64,000 bases of DNA, from contig NZ_JAGHRB010000001.1 of NCBI RefSeq assembly GCF_017743995.1, forward strand, positions 186,001 through 250,000, in the 5' to 3' direction. Positions 43,584 to 52,841 of the stretch are shown piece after piece. Below the pieces are notes generated by a model. The model was not told where the DNA came from and did no database searches. It saw only the letters and a list, made by a program, of their open reading frames with translations. Origin of the DNA: Ruegeria sp. R13_0. GTDB taxonomy: Bacteria; Pseudomonadota; Alphaproteobacteria; Rhodobacterales; Rhodobacteraceae. Positions within the stretch are counted from its first letter, which is position 1; every line of letters starts with the position of its first letter. A program made the translations under genes and the position numbers.

Positions 43584-44867
43584 ATGAGGGTAATTTCGGC
43601 GATTGGAATGATGGGATTGGCCTCAGCCGCACAGGCGCTAGAGCTTGGCCCACCTCCCGAATTCGCCGAACCCGATCTGACCGTTGTCGAGCTGGGGCAG
43701 TTGCTGTTTTACGATCCGATCCTGTCGGGAAATCGCAACATCAGCTGCGGGTCATGTCACCATCCGCGCCTGGGCACATCCGACGGGTTGTCTCTGGGTG
43801 TGGGCGAGGGCGGCATCGGGCTGGGCGTGACACGTGCGCTGGACCCCGAAAACCGACCAGAGCAGCGCATTCCTCGTAATTCTCCAGGCCTTTGGAACCT
43901 CGGCGCGGACGAGTTCACGGTCTTCTTCCATGACGGGCGGCTTGAGGCTGACGCGAGCCGCCCCAACGGCATCCGCACTCCGCTGGGAACCCATATGCGG
44001 CCGGGGTTCAAATCCGCCCTCGCGGCGCAGGCCATGTTCCCGGTTCTGTCGCCGGACGAGATGGCCGGGCATTACTCCGAGAATGAAATCAGCAAAGCGG
44101 TGCGCCTGGGTCTGCTGACGCAAGAGGGCGGGGCCTGGGACCTGATCGCCGCGCGTGTCGCAGCCATTCCCGAATATCGGACACGGTTCGAAGACGCACA
44201 GCCGGGGGAGGAGATCACCTTTACGACGATTGCCAACGTCATAGCTGATTTCATTGCCTTCGAATGGCGGGCCGACAACAGCCTTTTTGATCAGGCGATG
44301 CGCGGAGAAGCCGAGCTGCCGCCCGAGGCGCAGGCAGGGTTGGATCTGTTTTACGGCGAGGCGGGGTGTAGTTCCTGCCATTCCGGATGGCTCCAGACAG
44401 ACCATAGCTTCCACGCCATCGCCATGCCTCAGATCGGGCCGGGGAAGGGTGCGCGGTTCGAAAGTCACGTGCGTGACGATGGTCGCATGCGGGTGACCGG
44501 AGAGGCCGACGATGCCTTTGCCTTCCGTACACCGTCACTGCGCAACGTGACCCTGACCGCGCCTTATGGTCATAGCGGTGCCTATGCCGAGTTGGAGGAT
44601 GTGGTGCGTCACCACCTTGATCCTGTAGGGTCGCTGCAGCGGTATTCGCTGGAACAAGCACGTCTGCCCGATTTTCCGGGCGCCGATGATCAGCGGGCTT
44701 TGGTTGAAACGACCGAGGCCATCGCTGCTGCCAATAGCCTGGAGCCGGTTGCGTTGAGCGACGATGAGGTCGACGCGATCCTCAGTTTTTTGAACACCCT
44801 TGAAGACCCGGCCCTAAGGCTTGGTGTTCCCGAAACCGTTCCCAGCGGGCTGCCTGTGGATCAGTGA
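43584..44867 (+). CDS. Di-haem cytochrome c peroxidase / MauG family protein
   Basis: This 427-residue periplasmic protein has a signal peptide (MRVISAIGMMGLASAAQALE) and two c-type haem sites, CGSCH (N-terminal) and CSSCH (~residue 260). Segments around the haems (PILSGNRNISCGSCHHP, TPSLRNVTLTAPYGHSGAY) match the bacterial peroxidase/MauG superfamily. It could reduce hydrogen peroxide or modify a protein. It overlaps the convergent UnbV-type gene by 7 bases at the 3' ends. Confidence 0.9.
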   Translation: MRVISAIGMMGLASAAQALELGPPPEFAEPDLTVVELGQLLFYDPILSGNRNISCGSCHHPRLGTSDGLSLGVGEGGIGLGVTRALDPENRPEQRIPRNSPGLWNLGADEFTVFFHDGRLEADASRPNGIRTPLGTHMRPGFKSALAAQAMFPVLSPDEMAGHYSENEISKAVRLGLLTQEGGAWDLIAARVAAIPEYRTRFEDAQPGEEITFTTIANVIADFIAFEWRADNSLFDQAMRGEAELPPEAQAGLDLFYGEAGCSSCHSGWLQTDHSFHAIAMPQIGPGKGARFESHVRDDGRMRVTGEADDAFAFRTPSLRNVTLTAPYGHSGAYAELEDVVRHHLDPVGSLQRYSLEQARLPDFPGADDQRALVETTEAIAAANSLEPVALSDDEVDAILSFLNTLEDPALRLGVPETVPSGLPVDQ

Positions 44868-46372
44868 TCGAGGCGGATGATCTGGTTGGCGTCATACGCC
44901 TGCCAGTCGCCTGTGGAACCATCCGGCCAGATCATCCGCAGCTCGACTGCCTCAGCCTGTCCCAATCCGAAATGATGCAGGCCTGACGTGCCCCCGGCAT
45001 GGCCGCCGCCAATGGTGATTTCGCGGGTCTGAAAGCCGGAGGGCATTCGCATCTCGATAAACCCGCCCACCGCAGCACGGTTAGAGGTGTTCTGAGAAAC
45101 ATCGACAAGAACCCAGTTTCCAGCGGTGGTTGTGTTCTGGTGAACCTCCAACGGCGCGCCTCGGTTGACGACGACCAAATCCAGTTGGCCATCATTGTTC
45201 AGATCAACCAAAGCGCCGCCGCGCGACTTGGCCATTGAGGCCACACCCGCCTTGGCGGCGGCTTCGACAAAGGAGCCATCAGGCTGTTGCAGCATCAGGT
45301 TATTCGGGTCGTTCAAGGCCGCGACAGGCATCTGTTCGACATTTCCCTTGGTCACGAAAATATCGTCCAGCCCGTCGTTGTTGGCGTCTCCGAATTGCGC
45401 GTGCCATCCCGTCGAAGGTCGCCCGTCGCCGCCGACATGCGGCCTGTGCGCGGTGGTGCCTTTCTCATAGGTCGCGTCGCGCCAGGTCGGGCTGTCCTCG
45501 GATGGGTCAAACACCTGAAACTTCTGGTCGCCCATCGACGTCAGGTAGACGTCGGAGAACCCGTCACCCGTGAGATCGCGCGAAGCAATCCCCATTCCCC
45601 AGATCGAGTAGGGCAGCCATCCGTCGTCCTCGGTGTACAGCCGCGGTTCAGCCTCCATCGCCCAGAGCTGCTCCTGCCCCCCGCGCACATAGTAGTGGCG
45701 ATCATTGCTGACCCGCAGGTCCGCCCGACCCGTGCGCGCCCAGTCGGAAAACAGGATCGACAGAGAGCAATAGCCCGGTTCGAGTGGCACCGGCGCGGCG
45801 TAACCTGATCCTTTGGGACGATAGAGGAGCGTCGGACCGCAGGTCTCGAACGGACCCTCGGGGTCATAGCGGTCGACATAGGTTCCGAAGGCCAGCGTTG
45901 GCAGCGTCTCGCCATCCTCCCACGTGGCCGAGAAACCGGTGGTCCAATGATCATCCGACTGAAAATTCAGATCGGCAAAAGGGGTAAACTGGCAGTCGGG
46001 TTGGCCTCGCAACAAAAGATCCTCACCAACCCTCAGAACCGCCAGATCCTGAAAGCCGTCGCTGTCGATATCCAGTGGATAAGCCCCGGTCACTCCGGTC
46101 AGTGACAGCGCCTCTGGCGTGTCGACGCGGAAAGAGAGATCGCCGCCCGAGGTGTTGCGAAACAGCTGCGACGGGTTTGATCCACCTGCGGCGAAGAGGT
46201 CGGGCAGGCTGTCGCCGTTGCAGTCGAACACCGCAACGCCTCCGCCCACGAAATGTTCCCACCCGCCGTCGTAGACATGTTCGGCAACCTCGATCTGTTG
46301 AAAGCTTGGTGCGGGCTGATCGGCCGCAACAGCTGTGGCGCTTGCCAGTAGGAGGGCGCACTCACGATGCAT
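44861..46372 (-). CDS. FG-GAP/VCBS repeat protein with UnbV/ASPIC (CRTAC1-like) end
   Basis: This 503-residue, likely exported beta-propeller protein starts CALLLASATAVAADQPAP (signal peptide). Calcium-type repeats include VAVFDCNGDSLPDLFAAGG, PLDIDSDGFQDLAVL, DLTGDGFSDVYLTS, FGDANNDGLDDIFVT and VDLNNDGQLDLVVVN. The C-terminal part (EITIGGGHAGGTSGLHHFGLG, LRMIWPDGSTGDWQ) is the UnbV/ASPIC domain. It overlaps the ROK gene by 11 bases and lies tail to tail with the di-haem peroxidase. The role is unknown; adhesion or enzyme-partner roles are known in the family. Confidence 0.88.
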   Translation of the reverse strand: MHRECALLLASATAVAADQPAPSFQQIEVAEHVYDGGWEHFVGGGVAVFDCNGDSLPDLFAAGGSNPSQLFRNTSGGDLSFRVDTPEALSLTGVTGAYPLDIDSDGFQDLAVLRVGEDLLLRGQPDCQFTPFADLNFQSDDHWTTGFSATWEDGETLPTLAFGTYVDRYDPEGPFETCGPTLLYRPKGSGYAAPVPLEPGYCSLSILFSDWARTGRADLRVSNDRHYYVRGGQEQLWAMEAEPRLYTEDDGWLPYSIWGMGIASRDLTGDGFSDVYLTSMGDQKFQVFDPSEDSPTWRDATYEKGTTAHRPHVGGDGRPSTGWHAQFGDANNDGLDDIFVTKGNVEQMPVAALNDPNNLMLQQPDGSFVEAAAKAGVASMAKSRGGALVDLNNDGQLDLVVVNRGAPLEVHQNTTTAGNWVLVDVSQNTSNRAAVGGFIEMRMPSGFQTREITIGGGHAGGTSGLHHFGLGQAEAVELRMIWPDGSTGDWQAYDANQIIRLDH

Positions 46373-47579
46373 GGGTCGGCATCTCGCGTATCTTCAAGGT
46401 TGAGACCTGTTCGATGGCATAGGCAATGGCGCCTTTGGCCCACATGGTGTCATCCCACTGGTTGACTTTGATGTCGGGCAGGGGGGCATCGACGTGGACG
46501 ACCCCCTTGCGTATCCGCTCCATCACGCTGTCGGAATAGAGGTGTTGAAAGCTGACCTGACTGCCCGAGATGATGATACATTCGGGATCGAACAGGTTGA
46601 TCAGGTTCGAAACGCCCATGCCGAATACCTGCCCCGCCCGATCCAGCACGGACAAGGCATGTTGGTCACCGGACTGCGCGTGGTCATGCAGATCGGCAAT
46701 GGTGATCCGGTCGCGATCCTGACCGGCAATCGAGGCCTCTCGGATCAGGGCATATTCCCCGACATAGGCTTCAAGACACCCGCGCTGGCCACATTGGCAG
46801 AGCGCGCCATCCAGTTGCACTTTGGTATGGCCAAATTCGGCCCCGCATCCGCGCTCACCCCGGTAGAGCTTGCCGTTCAGGACGATCCCTAGGCCGACGC
46901 CGTGTTCTATCGTGATGACAAGGAAGTTCCGCAGACCTTTGCCCAGTCCGAACAATTGTTCCGCCTTTGCAACAAGATTGGCGTCGTTTTCAATGAAAAC
47001 AGGGCAGTCGAGCTCCTGCAGAAGAAGCGGGCCGAGGGGCACGTTCCGTTCCGACATCGATGAGGACCAATGGACAAAGTTGTGCTCGGCATCGATCAGC
47101 CCCGCGATCCCGATCGAGACCCCAGCGATGTCTGACATCGAAACGGACGCCGCCGCGCAGGCGCTTTCCAGCGCATTTCGGATGGTTCGGGCAAAGTCTA
47201 GCGGGGTCATGCAGGCCTCGACCAGCGGGTATTTGATCGACGCAATCTCAAGCCCTTCGAAATCTGCGATCAGAACCGAGACATAGTGGCGTGTGACTTT
47301 GAACCCAGCGATCAGCAATGATCCACCGTTCAACTTAAGTAAAATACGGGGCCGCCCGCGCCGAGGAGATCCAGACTGAGGGTCGCCTTCAACCTCATGG
47401 ATCAGCCCCGCAGACAACAGGTCTGCCGTTGCGGTGGTGACGGTGGCGGGGCTGGTCTGCAAAGCACCCGCAATATCAATGCGCGAGATCGCTCCCTTGC
47501 GGCGGATATGCTCCAGCACGCGCAGCCGCGTTACGTTCCGCTGCTCGGTAGAGATAGAAGAGGCTTTGTTTTTCAGCAT
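46362..47579 (-). CDS. xylR: ROK family transcriptional regulator, likely XylR
   Basis: This 405-residue protein has an N-terminal winged helix-turn-helix (RLRVLEHIRRKGAISRIDIAG, SPATVTTATADLLSAGLI) and a ROK sugar-binding domain. The domain has ENDANLVAKAEQLFG, GVGLGIVLNGKLYRGERGCGAEFGH and the zinc motif CQCGQRGCLE. It is divergent from xylF with 152 bases between, so it most likely represses the xylose genes when xylose is absent. The start at 47579 is the first in-frame ATG (MLKNKASSIS). Confidence 0.88.
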   Translation of the reverse strand: MLKNKASSISTEQRNVTRLRVLEHIRRKGAISRIDIAGALQTSPATVTTATADLLSAGLIHEVEGDPQSGSPRRGRPRILLKLNGGSLLIAGFKVTRHYVSVLIADFEGLEIASIKYPLVEACMTPLDFARTIRNALESACAAASVSMSDIAGVSIGIAGLIDAEHNFVHWSSSMSERNVPLGPLLLQELDCPVFIENDANLVAKAEQLFGLGKGLRNFLVITIEHGVGLGIVLNGKLYRGERGCGAEFGHTKVQLDGALCQCGQRGCLEAYVGEYALIREASIAGQDRDRITIADLHDHAQSGDQHALSVLDRAGQVFGMGVSNLINLFDPECIIISGSQVSFQHLYSDSVMERIRKGVVHVDAPLPDIKVNQWDDTMWAKGAIAYAIEQVSTLKIREMPTHAS

Positions 47580-47624
47580 CTTGCCCTCGCGAATCCCGTC
47601 TTGGCATTCACCTTAGTCAGATTC

Positions 47625-47644
47625 TTATGTTAGCGGTAGCATAA
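47625..47644. promoter_or_regulatory. Near-palindrome in the xylR-xylF gap
   Basis: TTATGTTAGCGGTAGCATAA is a 20-bp imperfect inverted repeat (TTATG..TA / TA..CATAA, 16 of 20 positions symmetric). It lies between the divergent regulator and xylF, where a ROK operator is expected. Binding is inferred from position. Confidence 0.5.
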
Positions 47645-47645
47645 A

Positions 47646-47664
47646 TATTTTGCCGACTGAAATA
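47646..47664. promoter_or_regulatory. TATTT-N9-AAATA palindrome in the xylR-xylF gap
   Basis: TATTTTGCCGACTGAAATA has the A/T-rich arms (TATTT...AAATA around a G+C centre) seen at NagC/Mlc-type ROK sites. It directly follows the palindrome at 47625; either one may be the XylR operator. Confidence 0.5.
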
Positions 47665-47731
47665 AATGTGCTACTCAAATATGTGAAGTCCTCGAATCAC
47701 ATTGCAGGGACTCATCAAACGGGAGGAAAGC

Positions 47732-48751
47732 ATGAAGAAATTCCTAAGCATTTCAGTCGCAGCGGCCCTTATGGGTACGGCTGCCTTTGCTGAAACCGTC
47801 GTTGGCGTCAGCTGGTCGAACTTTCAGGAAGAGCGTTGGAAGACCGACGAAGCCGCGATCAAATCCGCGCTCGAGGCCGGTGGGGCCGAGTATATCTCTG
47901 CCGATGCGCAGTCGTCTTCTGCCAAACAGCTAGCGGACATTGAAAGCCTGATCGCGCAGGGCGTGGACGCGCTGATCATCCTCGCGCAGGACTCGCAGGC
48001 GATTGGCCCGGCTGTTCAGGCGGCCGCGGACGAGGGTATCCCGGTTATCGCATATGACCGCCTGATCGAAGATGACCGTGCATTCTACCTGACATTCGAC
48101 AACGTCGAAGTCGGCCGCATGCAGGCCCGCGCGGTGTTCGAAGCGATGCCAAAGGGCAACTACGTCATGATCAAGGGATCTCCGACCGACCCGAACGCGG
48201 ACTTCCTGCGCGGCGGTCAGCAAGAGATCATACAGGCCGCGGTCGACAGCGGTGACGTTGTAATCGTCGGCGAAGCCTATACCGATGGCTGGCTGCCTGC
48301 GAACGCACAGCGCAACATGGAGCAGATCCTGACGGCGAACGAAAACAACGTGGACGCCGTGGTTGCGTCGAATGATGGTACTGCTGGTGGTGTTGTTGCT
48401 GCGCTGACGGCGCAGGGCATGGAAGGTATCCCTGTCTCGGGGCAGGACGGTGACCATGCCGCGCTGAACCGCGTCGCGCTGGGCACTCAAACCGTATCAG
48501 TCTGGAAAGACGCGCGTGAGCTGGGCAAAGCCGCAGGCGAGATCGCAGTCGCGCTGAGCGGTGGCACTGCTGCAGGAGATGTTGAAGGCGCGGTCAGCTG
48601 GACGTCACCCGGTGGCACTGAGATGACCTCGGTCTTCCTGGCACCCGTTCCGATCACAAAAGACAACCTCTCGGTTGTTGTGGACGCAGGCTGGATTCCG
48701 CTGGAAGACCTGTGCCAGGGCGTGGAAAACGGGCCAGCCCCCTGTAACTAA
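47732..48751 (+). CDS. xylF: D-xylose ABC transporter, substrate-binding protein
   Basis: This 339-residue periplasmic protein of the XylF/RbsB family has the signal peptide MKKFLSISVAAALMGTAAFA. The mature part begins ETVVGVSWSNFQEERWKTDE, close to XylF, with YISADAQSSSAKQLADIE and DRLIEDDRAFYLTFDNVEVG, the xylose-contacting region. The ATG at 47732 follows GGGAGGAAAG; the upstream in-frame extension is rejected. It is the first gene of xylF-xylH-xylG-xylA. Confidence 0.93.
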   Translation: MKKFLSISVAAALMGTAAFAETVVGVSWSNFQEERWKTDEAAIKSALEAGGAEYISADAQSSSAKQLADIESLIAQGVDALIILAQDSQAIGPAVQAAADEGIPVIAYDRLIEDDRAFYLTFDNVEVGRMQARAVFEAMPKGNYVMIKGSPTDPNADFLRGGQQEIIQAAVDSGDVVIVGEAYTDGWLPANAQRNMEQILTANENNVDAVVASNDGTAGGVVAALTAQGMEGIPVSGQDGDHAALNRVALGTQTVSVWKDARELGKAAGEIAVALSGGTAAGDVEGAVSWTSPGGTEMTSVFLAPVPITKDNLSVVVDAGWIPLEDLCQGVENGPAPCN

Positions 48752-48763
48752 ATACACATAATT

Positions 48764-48787
48764 CCCGGCCTGCATAGGCGGGCCGGG
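48764..48787 (+). promoter_or_regulatory. Intercistronic hairpin between xylF and xylH
   Basis: CCCGGCC and GGCCGGG form a 7-bp stem around a 10-base loop, 12 bases after the xylF stop, with no T-tract. It is the third SBP-permease junction of this window that has such a hairpin. Confidence 0.6.
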
Positions 48788-48817
48788 ATCCCAATCGCTG
48801 AACATGAAAGATCGGAT

Positions 48818-50116
48818 ATGACCGAAACTTCGTCTCAGCCGGTACCCCAGAAAAGCAAGCAAAACTTGTTCCAGCAGCTTGAGCTGGACATGCGACTATT
48901 GGGTATGATCGGCGCGTTTATCGTCCTTTGCATCGGGTTCAATATCGTCACGGATGGGCGGTTCCTGACCTCTCGCAACCTGTTCAACCTGTCCATTCAG
49001 ACCGTGTCGGTTGCGATCATGGCCTGTGGCATGGTGTTCATCATTGTGATGCGCCACATCGACCTGTCTGTCGGCGCCTTGCTGGCGACGACTTCCGCCG
49101 TGATGGCCATGACCCAGACCGAGCTTTTGCCAAACATGCTGGGCATGGGCCTGAACAACCCTGCCACCTGGGCGATCACTCTGGTCGTTGGGCTTGCGGT
49201 TGGAACCCTAATCGGGGCTTTTCAAGGCTGGATGATCGGGTACCTGACAATTCCCGCCTTCATCGTGACCCTCGGTGGGTTTCTGGTTTGGCGCAACGTC
49301 GCCTGGTACATGACGGATGGCCAGACCATTGGCCCGCTGGACAGCACGTTCCTGATGTTCGGCGGCACCAACGGAACGCTTGGCACAACGGCCAGCCTTC
49401 TGTTCGGCCTTGCCGCCACAGCCGCTGCGATCTGGGCGCTCTGGAGTGCGCGTCGGTCCAAGGCCGCACATGGTTTCCCGGTCAAACCCGTCTGGGCTGA
49501 AACAACGCTGGCCGGGATCATCAGCATCGCGATCATGGGCTATGTCTTCATCGTCAACAGCTACGCCATCCCGACACGCCGGCTCGAGCGTATGTTCGAA
49601 GCGCGTGGTGAGATCATGCCCGAGGGTCTGGTCGTCGGCTACGGCATCCCGATCTCGGTTCTGATCCTGATCCTGGTGGCCGTCACACTGACTGTCGTGG
49701 CCCGCAAGACCCGGTTCGGCCGCTATATCTTTGCAACCGGCGGCAACCCCGACGCGGCAGAGCTTTCGGGTATCAACACGCGCATGATGACTGTTAAGAT
49801 CTTTGCCTTGATGGGTTTCTTGTGCGCGCTGTCCGCTGTTGTGGCTTCGGCCCGTCTGGCCAACCACTCGAACGACATTGGTACGCTGGATGAGCTTCGT
49901 GTAATTGCTGCAGCCGTAATTGGCGGGACCGCCCTGTCCGGTGGTCTGGGGACCATCTATGGTGCGATCCTGGGGGCCCTGATCATGCAGGCGCTGCAAT
50001 CGGGGATGGCCATGGTCGGTGTGGACGCACCGTTCCAGAACATCGTCGTCGGCGCTGTGCTCGTCCTGGCTGTCTATATCGACATCGTCTATCGCAAACG
50101 TCTGGGGGCGAAATGA
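48818..50116 (+). CDS. xylH: D-xylose ABC transporter permease
   Basis: This 432-residue membrane protein of the RbsC/XylH type has about ten spans. Typical segments are [20 protein letters not shown] (family 'G.DLSVG' motif), [16 protein letters not shown] and [19 protein letters not shown]. The extra length relative to ribose permeases (~320) is usual for XylH. The start at 48818 has no strong ribosome site. It overlaps xylG by ATGA. Confidence 0.93.
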   Translation: MTETSSQPVPQKSKQNLFQQLELDMRLLGMIGAFIVLCIGFNIVTDGRFLTSRNLFNLSIQTVSVAIMACGMVFIIVMRHIDLSVGALLATTSAVMAMTQTELLPNMLGMGLNNPATWAITLVVGLAVGTLIGAFQGWMIGYLTIPAFIVTLGGFLVWRNVAWYMTDGQTIGPLDSTFLMFGGTNGTLGTTASLLFGLAATAAAIWALWSARRSKAAHGFPVKPVWAETTLAGIISIAIMGYVFIVNSYAIPTRRLERMFEARGEIMPEGLVVGYGIPISVLILILVAVTLTVVARKTRFGRYIFATGGNPDAAELSGINTRMMTVKIFALMGFLCALSAVVASARLANHSNDIGTLDELRVIAAAVIGGTALSGGLGTIYGAILGALIMQALQSGMAMVGVDAPFQNIVVGAVLVLAVYIDIVYRKRLGAK

Positions 50117-50913
50117 TGCAAGCTGAAGAAACGCAGAACACAAACTCGGGTCGCGGTTCAGGCAAGCCACCTCTGGTCGAAATGAACGACATCTCGATTT
50201 CCTTCGGGGGCATCAAAGCGGTGGATCACGTGTCGGTCGACCTTTACCCCGGCGAAGTTGTGGGCCTGCTGGGCCATAACGGGGCAGGGAAGTCCACGCT
50301 GATCAAGGTGCTGTCCGGCGCCTACCAGATGGACAGCGGTGAGATCCGGATCGACGGTGAAAAAGTCGAGATCAACAACCCTCGGGACGCGCGGGCCAAC
50401 AATATCGAGACGATCTATCAGACGCTCGCTTTGGCTGACAACCTCGACGCCAGCTCGAACCTATTTCTCGGGCGCGAGATGGTGACACCGATGGGCTTGG
50501 TCAACGATGCCGCGATGGAGGCCGAGTGCCGCAAGATCATGGGTCAGCTGAACCCGAACTTCCAGAAGTTCAACGACCCGGTCTCGGCCCTGTCTGGCGG
50601 TCAGCGCCAGTCGGTGGCGATTGCCCGGGCGGTGTATTTCAACGCGCGTATCTTGATCATGGATGAACCCACAGCCGCATTGGGCCCGCATGAGACCCAG
50701 ATGGTTGCGGAACTGATCCAGAAGCTCAAGGCGCAGGGGATCGGGATTTTCCTGATCGACCACGACGTGCATGCTGTGATGGAACTGTGTGATCGGGCTT
50801 CGGTCATGAAGAACGGTCAATTGGTCGGAACTGTCGACATCCCCGATGTCACCGATGATGACCTGCTGTCGATGATTATTCTGGGCAAAAAGCCCGGCGA
50901 AAAGACTGAGTGA
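50113..50913 (+). CDS. xylG: D-xylose ABC transporter ATP-binding protein, single-domain
   Basis: This 266-residue ATPase has one nucleotide-binding domain only: Walker [10 protein letters not shown], signature [15 protein letters not shown], Walker B ILIMDEP, switch His in [11 protein letters not shown]. coli-type XylG has two such domains in ~510 residues; single-domain forms are known in other CUT2 importers of alphaproteobacteria (FrcA type), where two copies form a homodimer. The gene is intact, with no frameshift seen before xylA, which starts 9 bases later. Confidence 0.88.
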   Translation: MMQAEETQNTNSGRGSGKPPLVEMNDISISFGGIKAVDHVSVDLYPGEVVGLLGHNGAGKSTLIKVLSGAYQMDSGEIRIDGEKVEINNPRDARANNIETIYQTLALADNLDASSNLFLGREMVTPMGLVNDAAMEAECRKIMGQLNPNFQKFNDPVSALSGGQRQSVAIARAVYFNARILIMDEPTAALGPHETQMVAELIQKLKAQGIGIFLIDHDVHAVMELCDRASVMKNGQLVGTVDIPDVTDDDLLSMIILGKKPGEKTE

Positions 50914-50922
50914 GGGAAGACA

Positions 50923-52230
50923 ATGGCGAGTGGTTTCTTTCAAGAGATCGAAAAGATCCGGTATGAAGGCGAAGACAGCAAGAACCCGCTCGCCTTCCGT
51001 CACTACAATCCAGATGAAGTCATCATGGGCAAACGCATGGAGGATCACCTGCGTTTCGCCGTCGCATGGTGGCACTCGTTCGCCTGGGAAGGGGGCGACC
51101 CGTTTGGTGGCCCCACGCTTGAGCGCCCCTGGCATCCGCAGGATGATATGGGCCGGGCCAAGATGAAAGCCGACATCGCGTTCGAGATGTTCGATATTCT
51201 CGGGCAGCCCTATTTCTGCTGGCACGATGCGGATATCCGACCTGAACAGGGCAACTATGCGGATAACCTGAGAACTCTGGAAGAGATCACCGACTATATT
51301 GGTGAGAAAATGCAGGTCTCGGGCACCAAGCTGCTTTGGGGGACCGCCAACATGTTCAGCCATCGCCGCTGGATGGGTGGGGCCAGCACGAACCCTGATC
51401 CCGACGTGTTTGCCTTTGCGGCCGCCACGGTGAAATCCTGCATCGACGCGACCCACAAGCTGGGGGGTGAGAACTACGTCCTATGGGGCGGGCGTGAAGG
51501 CTATGAGACGTTGCTCAACACCGATATGGGGGCTGAGCTTGATCACATGGGCCGGTTCCTGAACATGGTGGTCGAGTACAAGCACAAGATCGGCTTCAAG
51601 GGCGCCATTCTGGTCGAACCCAAGCCGCAGGAGCCGTCCAAGCATCAGTATGACTACGACGCCGCAACTTGCATCGGTTTCCTTCGCAAATACGGACTTG
51701 AAGATGAGGTCAAGCTGAACCTCGAACAGGGGCACGCCATTCTGGCCGGTCACAGCTTTGAGCATGAGATCGCGACTGCCGTTGCTGAAGGCATGCTGGG
51801 TTCTATCGATATGAACCGCAACGACTATCAGTCGGGTTGGGACACGGACCAGTTCCCCAACAACACACCCGAAGTCGCCTTGGCCTACTATCACATCCTC
51901 AAGGCCGGGGGCTTCACCACGGGCGGCACCAATTTCGACGCGAAGATCCGCCGTCAGTCGATCGACGCCGAGGATCTGATCGCCGCGCATGTGGGCGGTA
52001 TGGATATCTGCGCGCGCGGCTTGAAAGCGGCCGCCGCCATGATCGAAGATGGCGGGCTGGAGGCTGCGCTGGAGGATAGATACGCGGGCTGGTCGTCGGA
52101 CACTGCACAATCCATGCTGTCTTCTGGTCTGGATGAGATCACGGCCCGCGTCTTGGCCGAGGATATCAACCCGCAGCCTCGCTCCGGTCAGCAGGAAATC
52201 CTCGAGAACTACGTCAACCGGTTCGTCTGA
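50923..52230 (+). CDS. xylA: Xylose isomerase
   Basis: This 435-residue enzyme converts D-xylose to D-xylulose in the cytoplasm and uses two divalent metals. Motifs are [23 protein letters not shown] (catalytic His/Asp), [33 protein letters not shown] (metal Glu), [17 protein letters not shown] (metal His/Glu) and [19 protein letters not shown] (metal Asp). The length is normal for class II enzymes. A xylulokinase gene is not present in the window. Confidence 0.96.
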   Translation: MASGFFQEIEKIRYEGEDSKNPLAFRHYNPDEVIMGKRMEDHLRFAVAWWHSFAWEGGDPFGGPTLERPWHPQDDMGRAKMKADIAFEMFDILGQPYFCWHDADIRPEQGNYADNLRTLEEITDYIGEKMQVSGTKLLWGTANMFSHRRWMGGASTNPDPDVFAFAAATVKSCIDATHKLGGENYVLWGGREGYETLLNTDMGAELDHMGRFLNMVVEYKHKIGFKGAILVEPKPQEPSKHQYDYDAATCIGFLRKYGLEDEVKLNLEQGHAILAGHSFEHEIATAVAEGMLGSIDMNRNDYQSGWDTDQFPNNTPEVALAYYHILKAGGFTTGGTNFDAKIRRQSIDAEDLIAAHVGGMDICARGLKAAAAMIEDGGLEAALEDRYAGWSSDTAQSMLSSGLDEITARVLAEDINPQPRSGQQEILENYVNRFV

Positions 52231-52267
52231 GCCGTCAGGTTTAGGCGGTTTGCGCCGCTACTCTTTC

Positions 52268-52306
52268 AAAGGCCCATTGCACGATCTAAGTGCGTGGGCC
52301 TTTTTT
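52268..52306 (+). terminator. Terminator of the xyl operon
   Basis: AAGGCCCA and TGGGCCTT arms with additional inner pairing (GCAC/GTGC) are followed by TTTTTT at 52301-52306. It lies 38 bases after xylA and touches the stop of the convergent VOC gene, so it could work in both directions. Confidence 0.85.
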
Positions 52307-52730
52307 AGTCACTCGGATCGACCTGTTGATGAACCTCGATCACGTTGCCCTCGGGGTCTTGAAAGAAGACCTGATGCCATTCTTTTGCGAAGGTGGTGCC
52401 GTAGTCGGAATAGGGGATGCCGCGCTCGTCCAGCAGCTTCAGGAACGCAGGAAGGTCATCGGTACGAAAGGCAATATGGCCGCGTTCCACCGGGTTGATC
52501 ACCTGACCGTTTTTGAAGGCAACGTCAAAAGCGCGTTCGGCCAGATGCATCTGCATGTGGCCCTCGGTTGCAAAGCGGATCTTGCCGTCATAACCGTTGT
52601 CCTCATCGGCCTCGGTCCGCGGGAAATTGTCCTGCGGGATATCATCCAAACCCAGCACGTTGGTGTAGAAATCGTGCATGCGATCAACATCATCGGCGAC
52701 GAAGTTGATGTGGTGGAATTCCAGTTTCAT
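52305..52730 (-). CDS. VOC family (glyoxalase/dioxygenase-like) protein
   Basis: This 141-residue vicinal-oxygen-chelate protein has two beta-alpha-beta-beta-beta modules. Metal-ligand regions appear as FHHINFVADDVD (His), GHIAFRTDDLPAFLK (His) and FFQDPEGNVIEVHQQ (Glu). Members are lyases, dioxygenases or resistance proteins; no substrate can be assigned. It is a single gene, transcribed away from the TRAP operon terminator region. Confidence 0.82.
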   Translation of the reverse strand: MKLEFHHINFVADDVDRMHDFYTNVLGLDDIPQDNFPRTEADEDNGYDGKIRFATEGHMQMHLAERAFDVAFKNGQVINPVERGHIAFRTDDLPAFLKLLDERGIPYSDYGTTFAKEWHQVFFQDPEGNVIEVHQQVDPSD

Positions 52731-52809
52731 GCTCTGCCCTTGCCCTGAACCTTCGGTGTCTCAGGACCTCTAGCATGTCGGTTGGTTTCTGTGGATGAAA
52801 AATTGGCAA

Positions 52810-52834
52810 GGCGACCCCTTTGCGCGGGGTCGCC
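52810..52834 (-). terminator. Terminator after the TRAP transporter operon
   Basis: GGCGACCCC and GGGGTCGCC form a perfect 9-bp stem with a 7-base loop, 8 bases after the TRAP binding-protein gene. The following minus-strand sequence is only weakly T-rich (TTGCCAATTTTT), so termination may be partial. Confidence 0.7.
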
Positions 52835-52841
52835 CGTTTCT

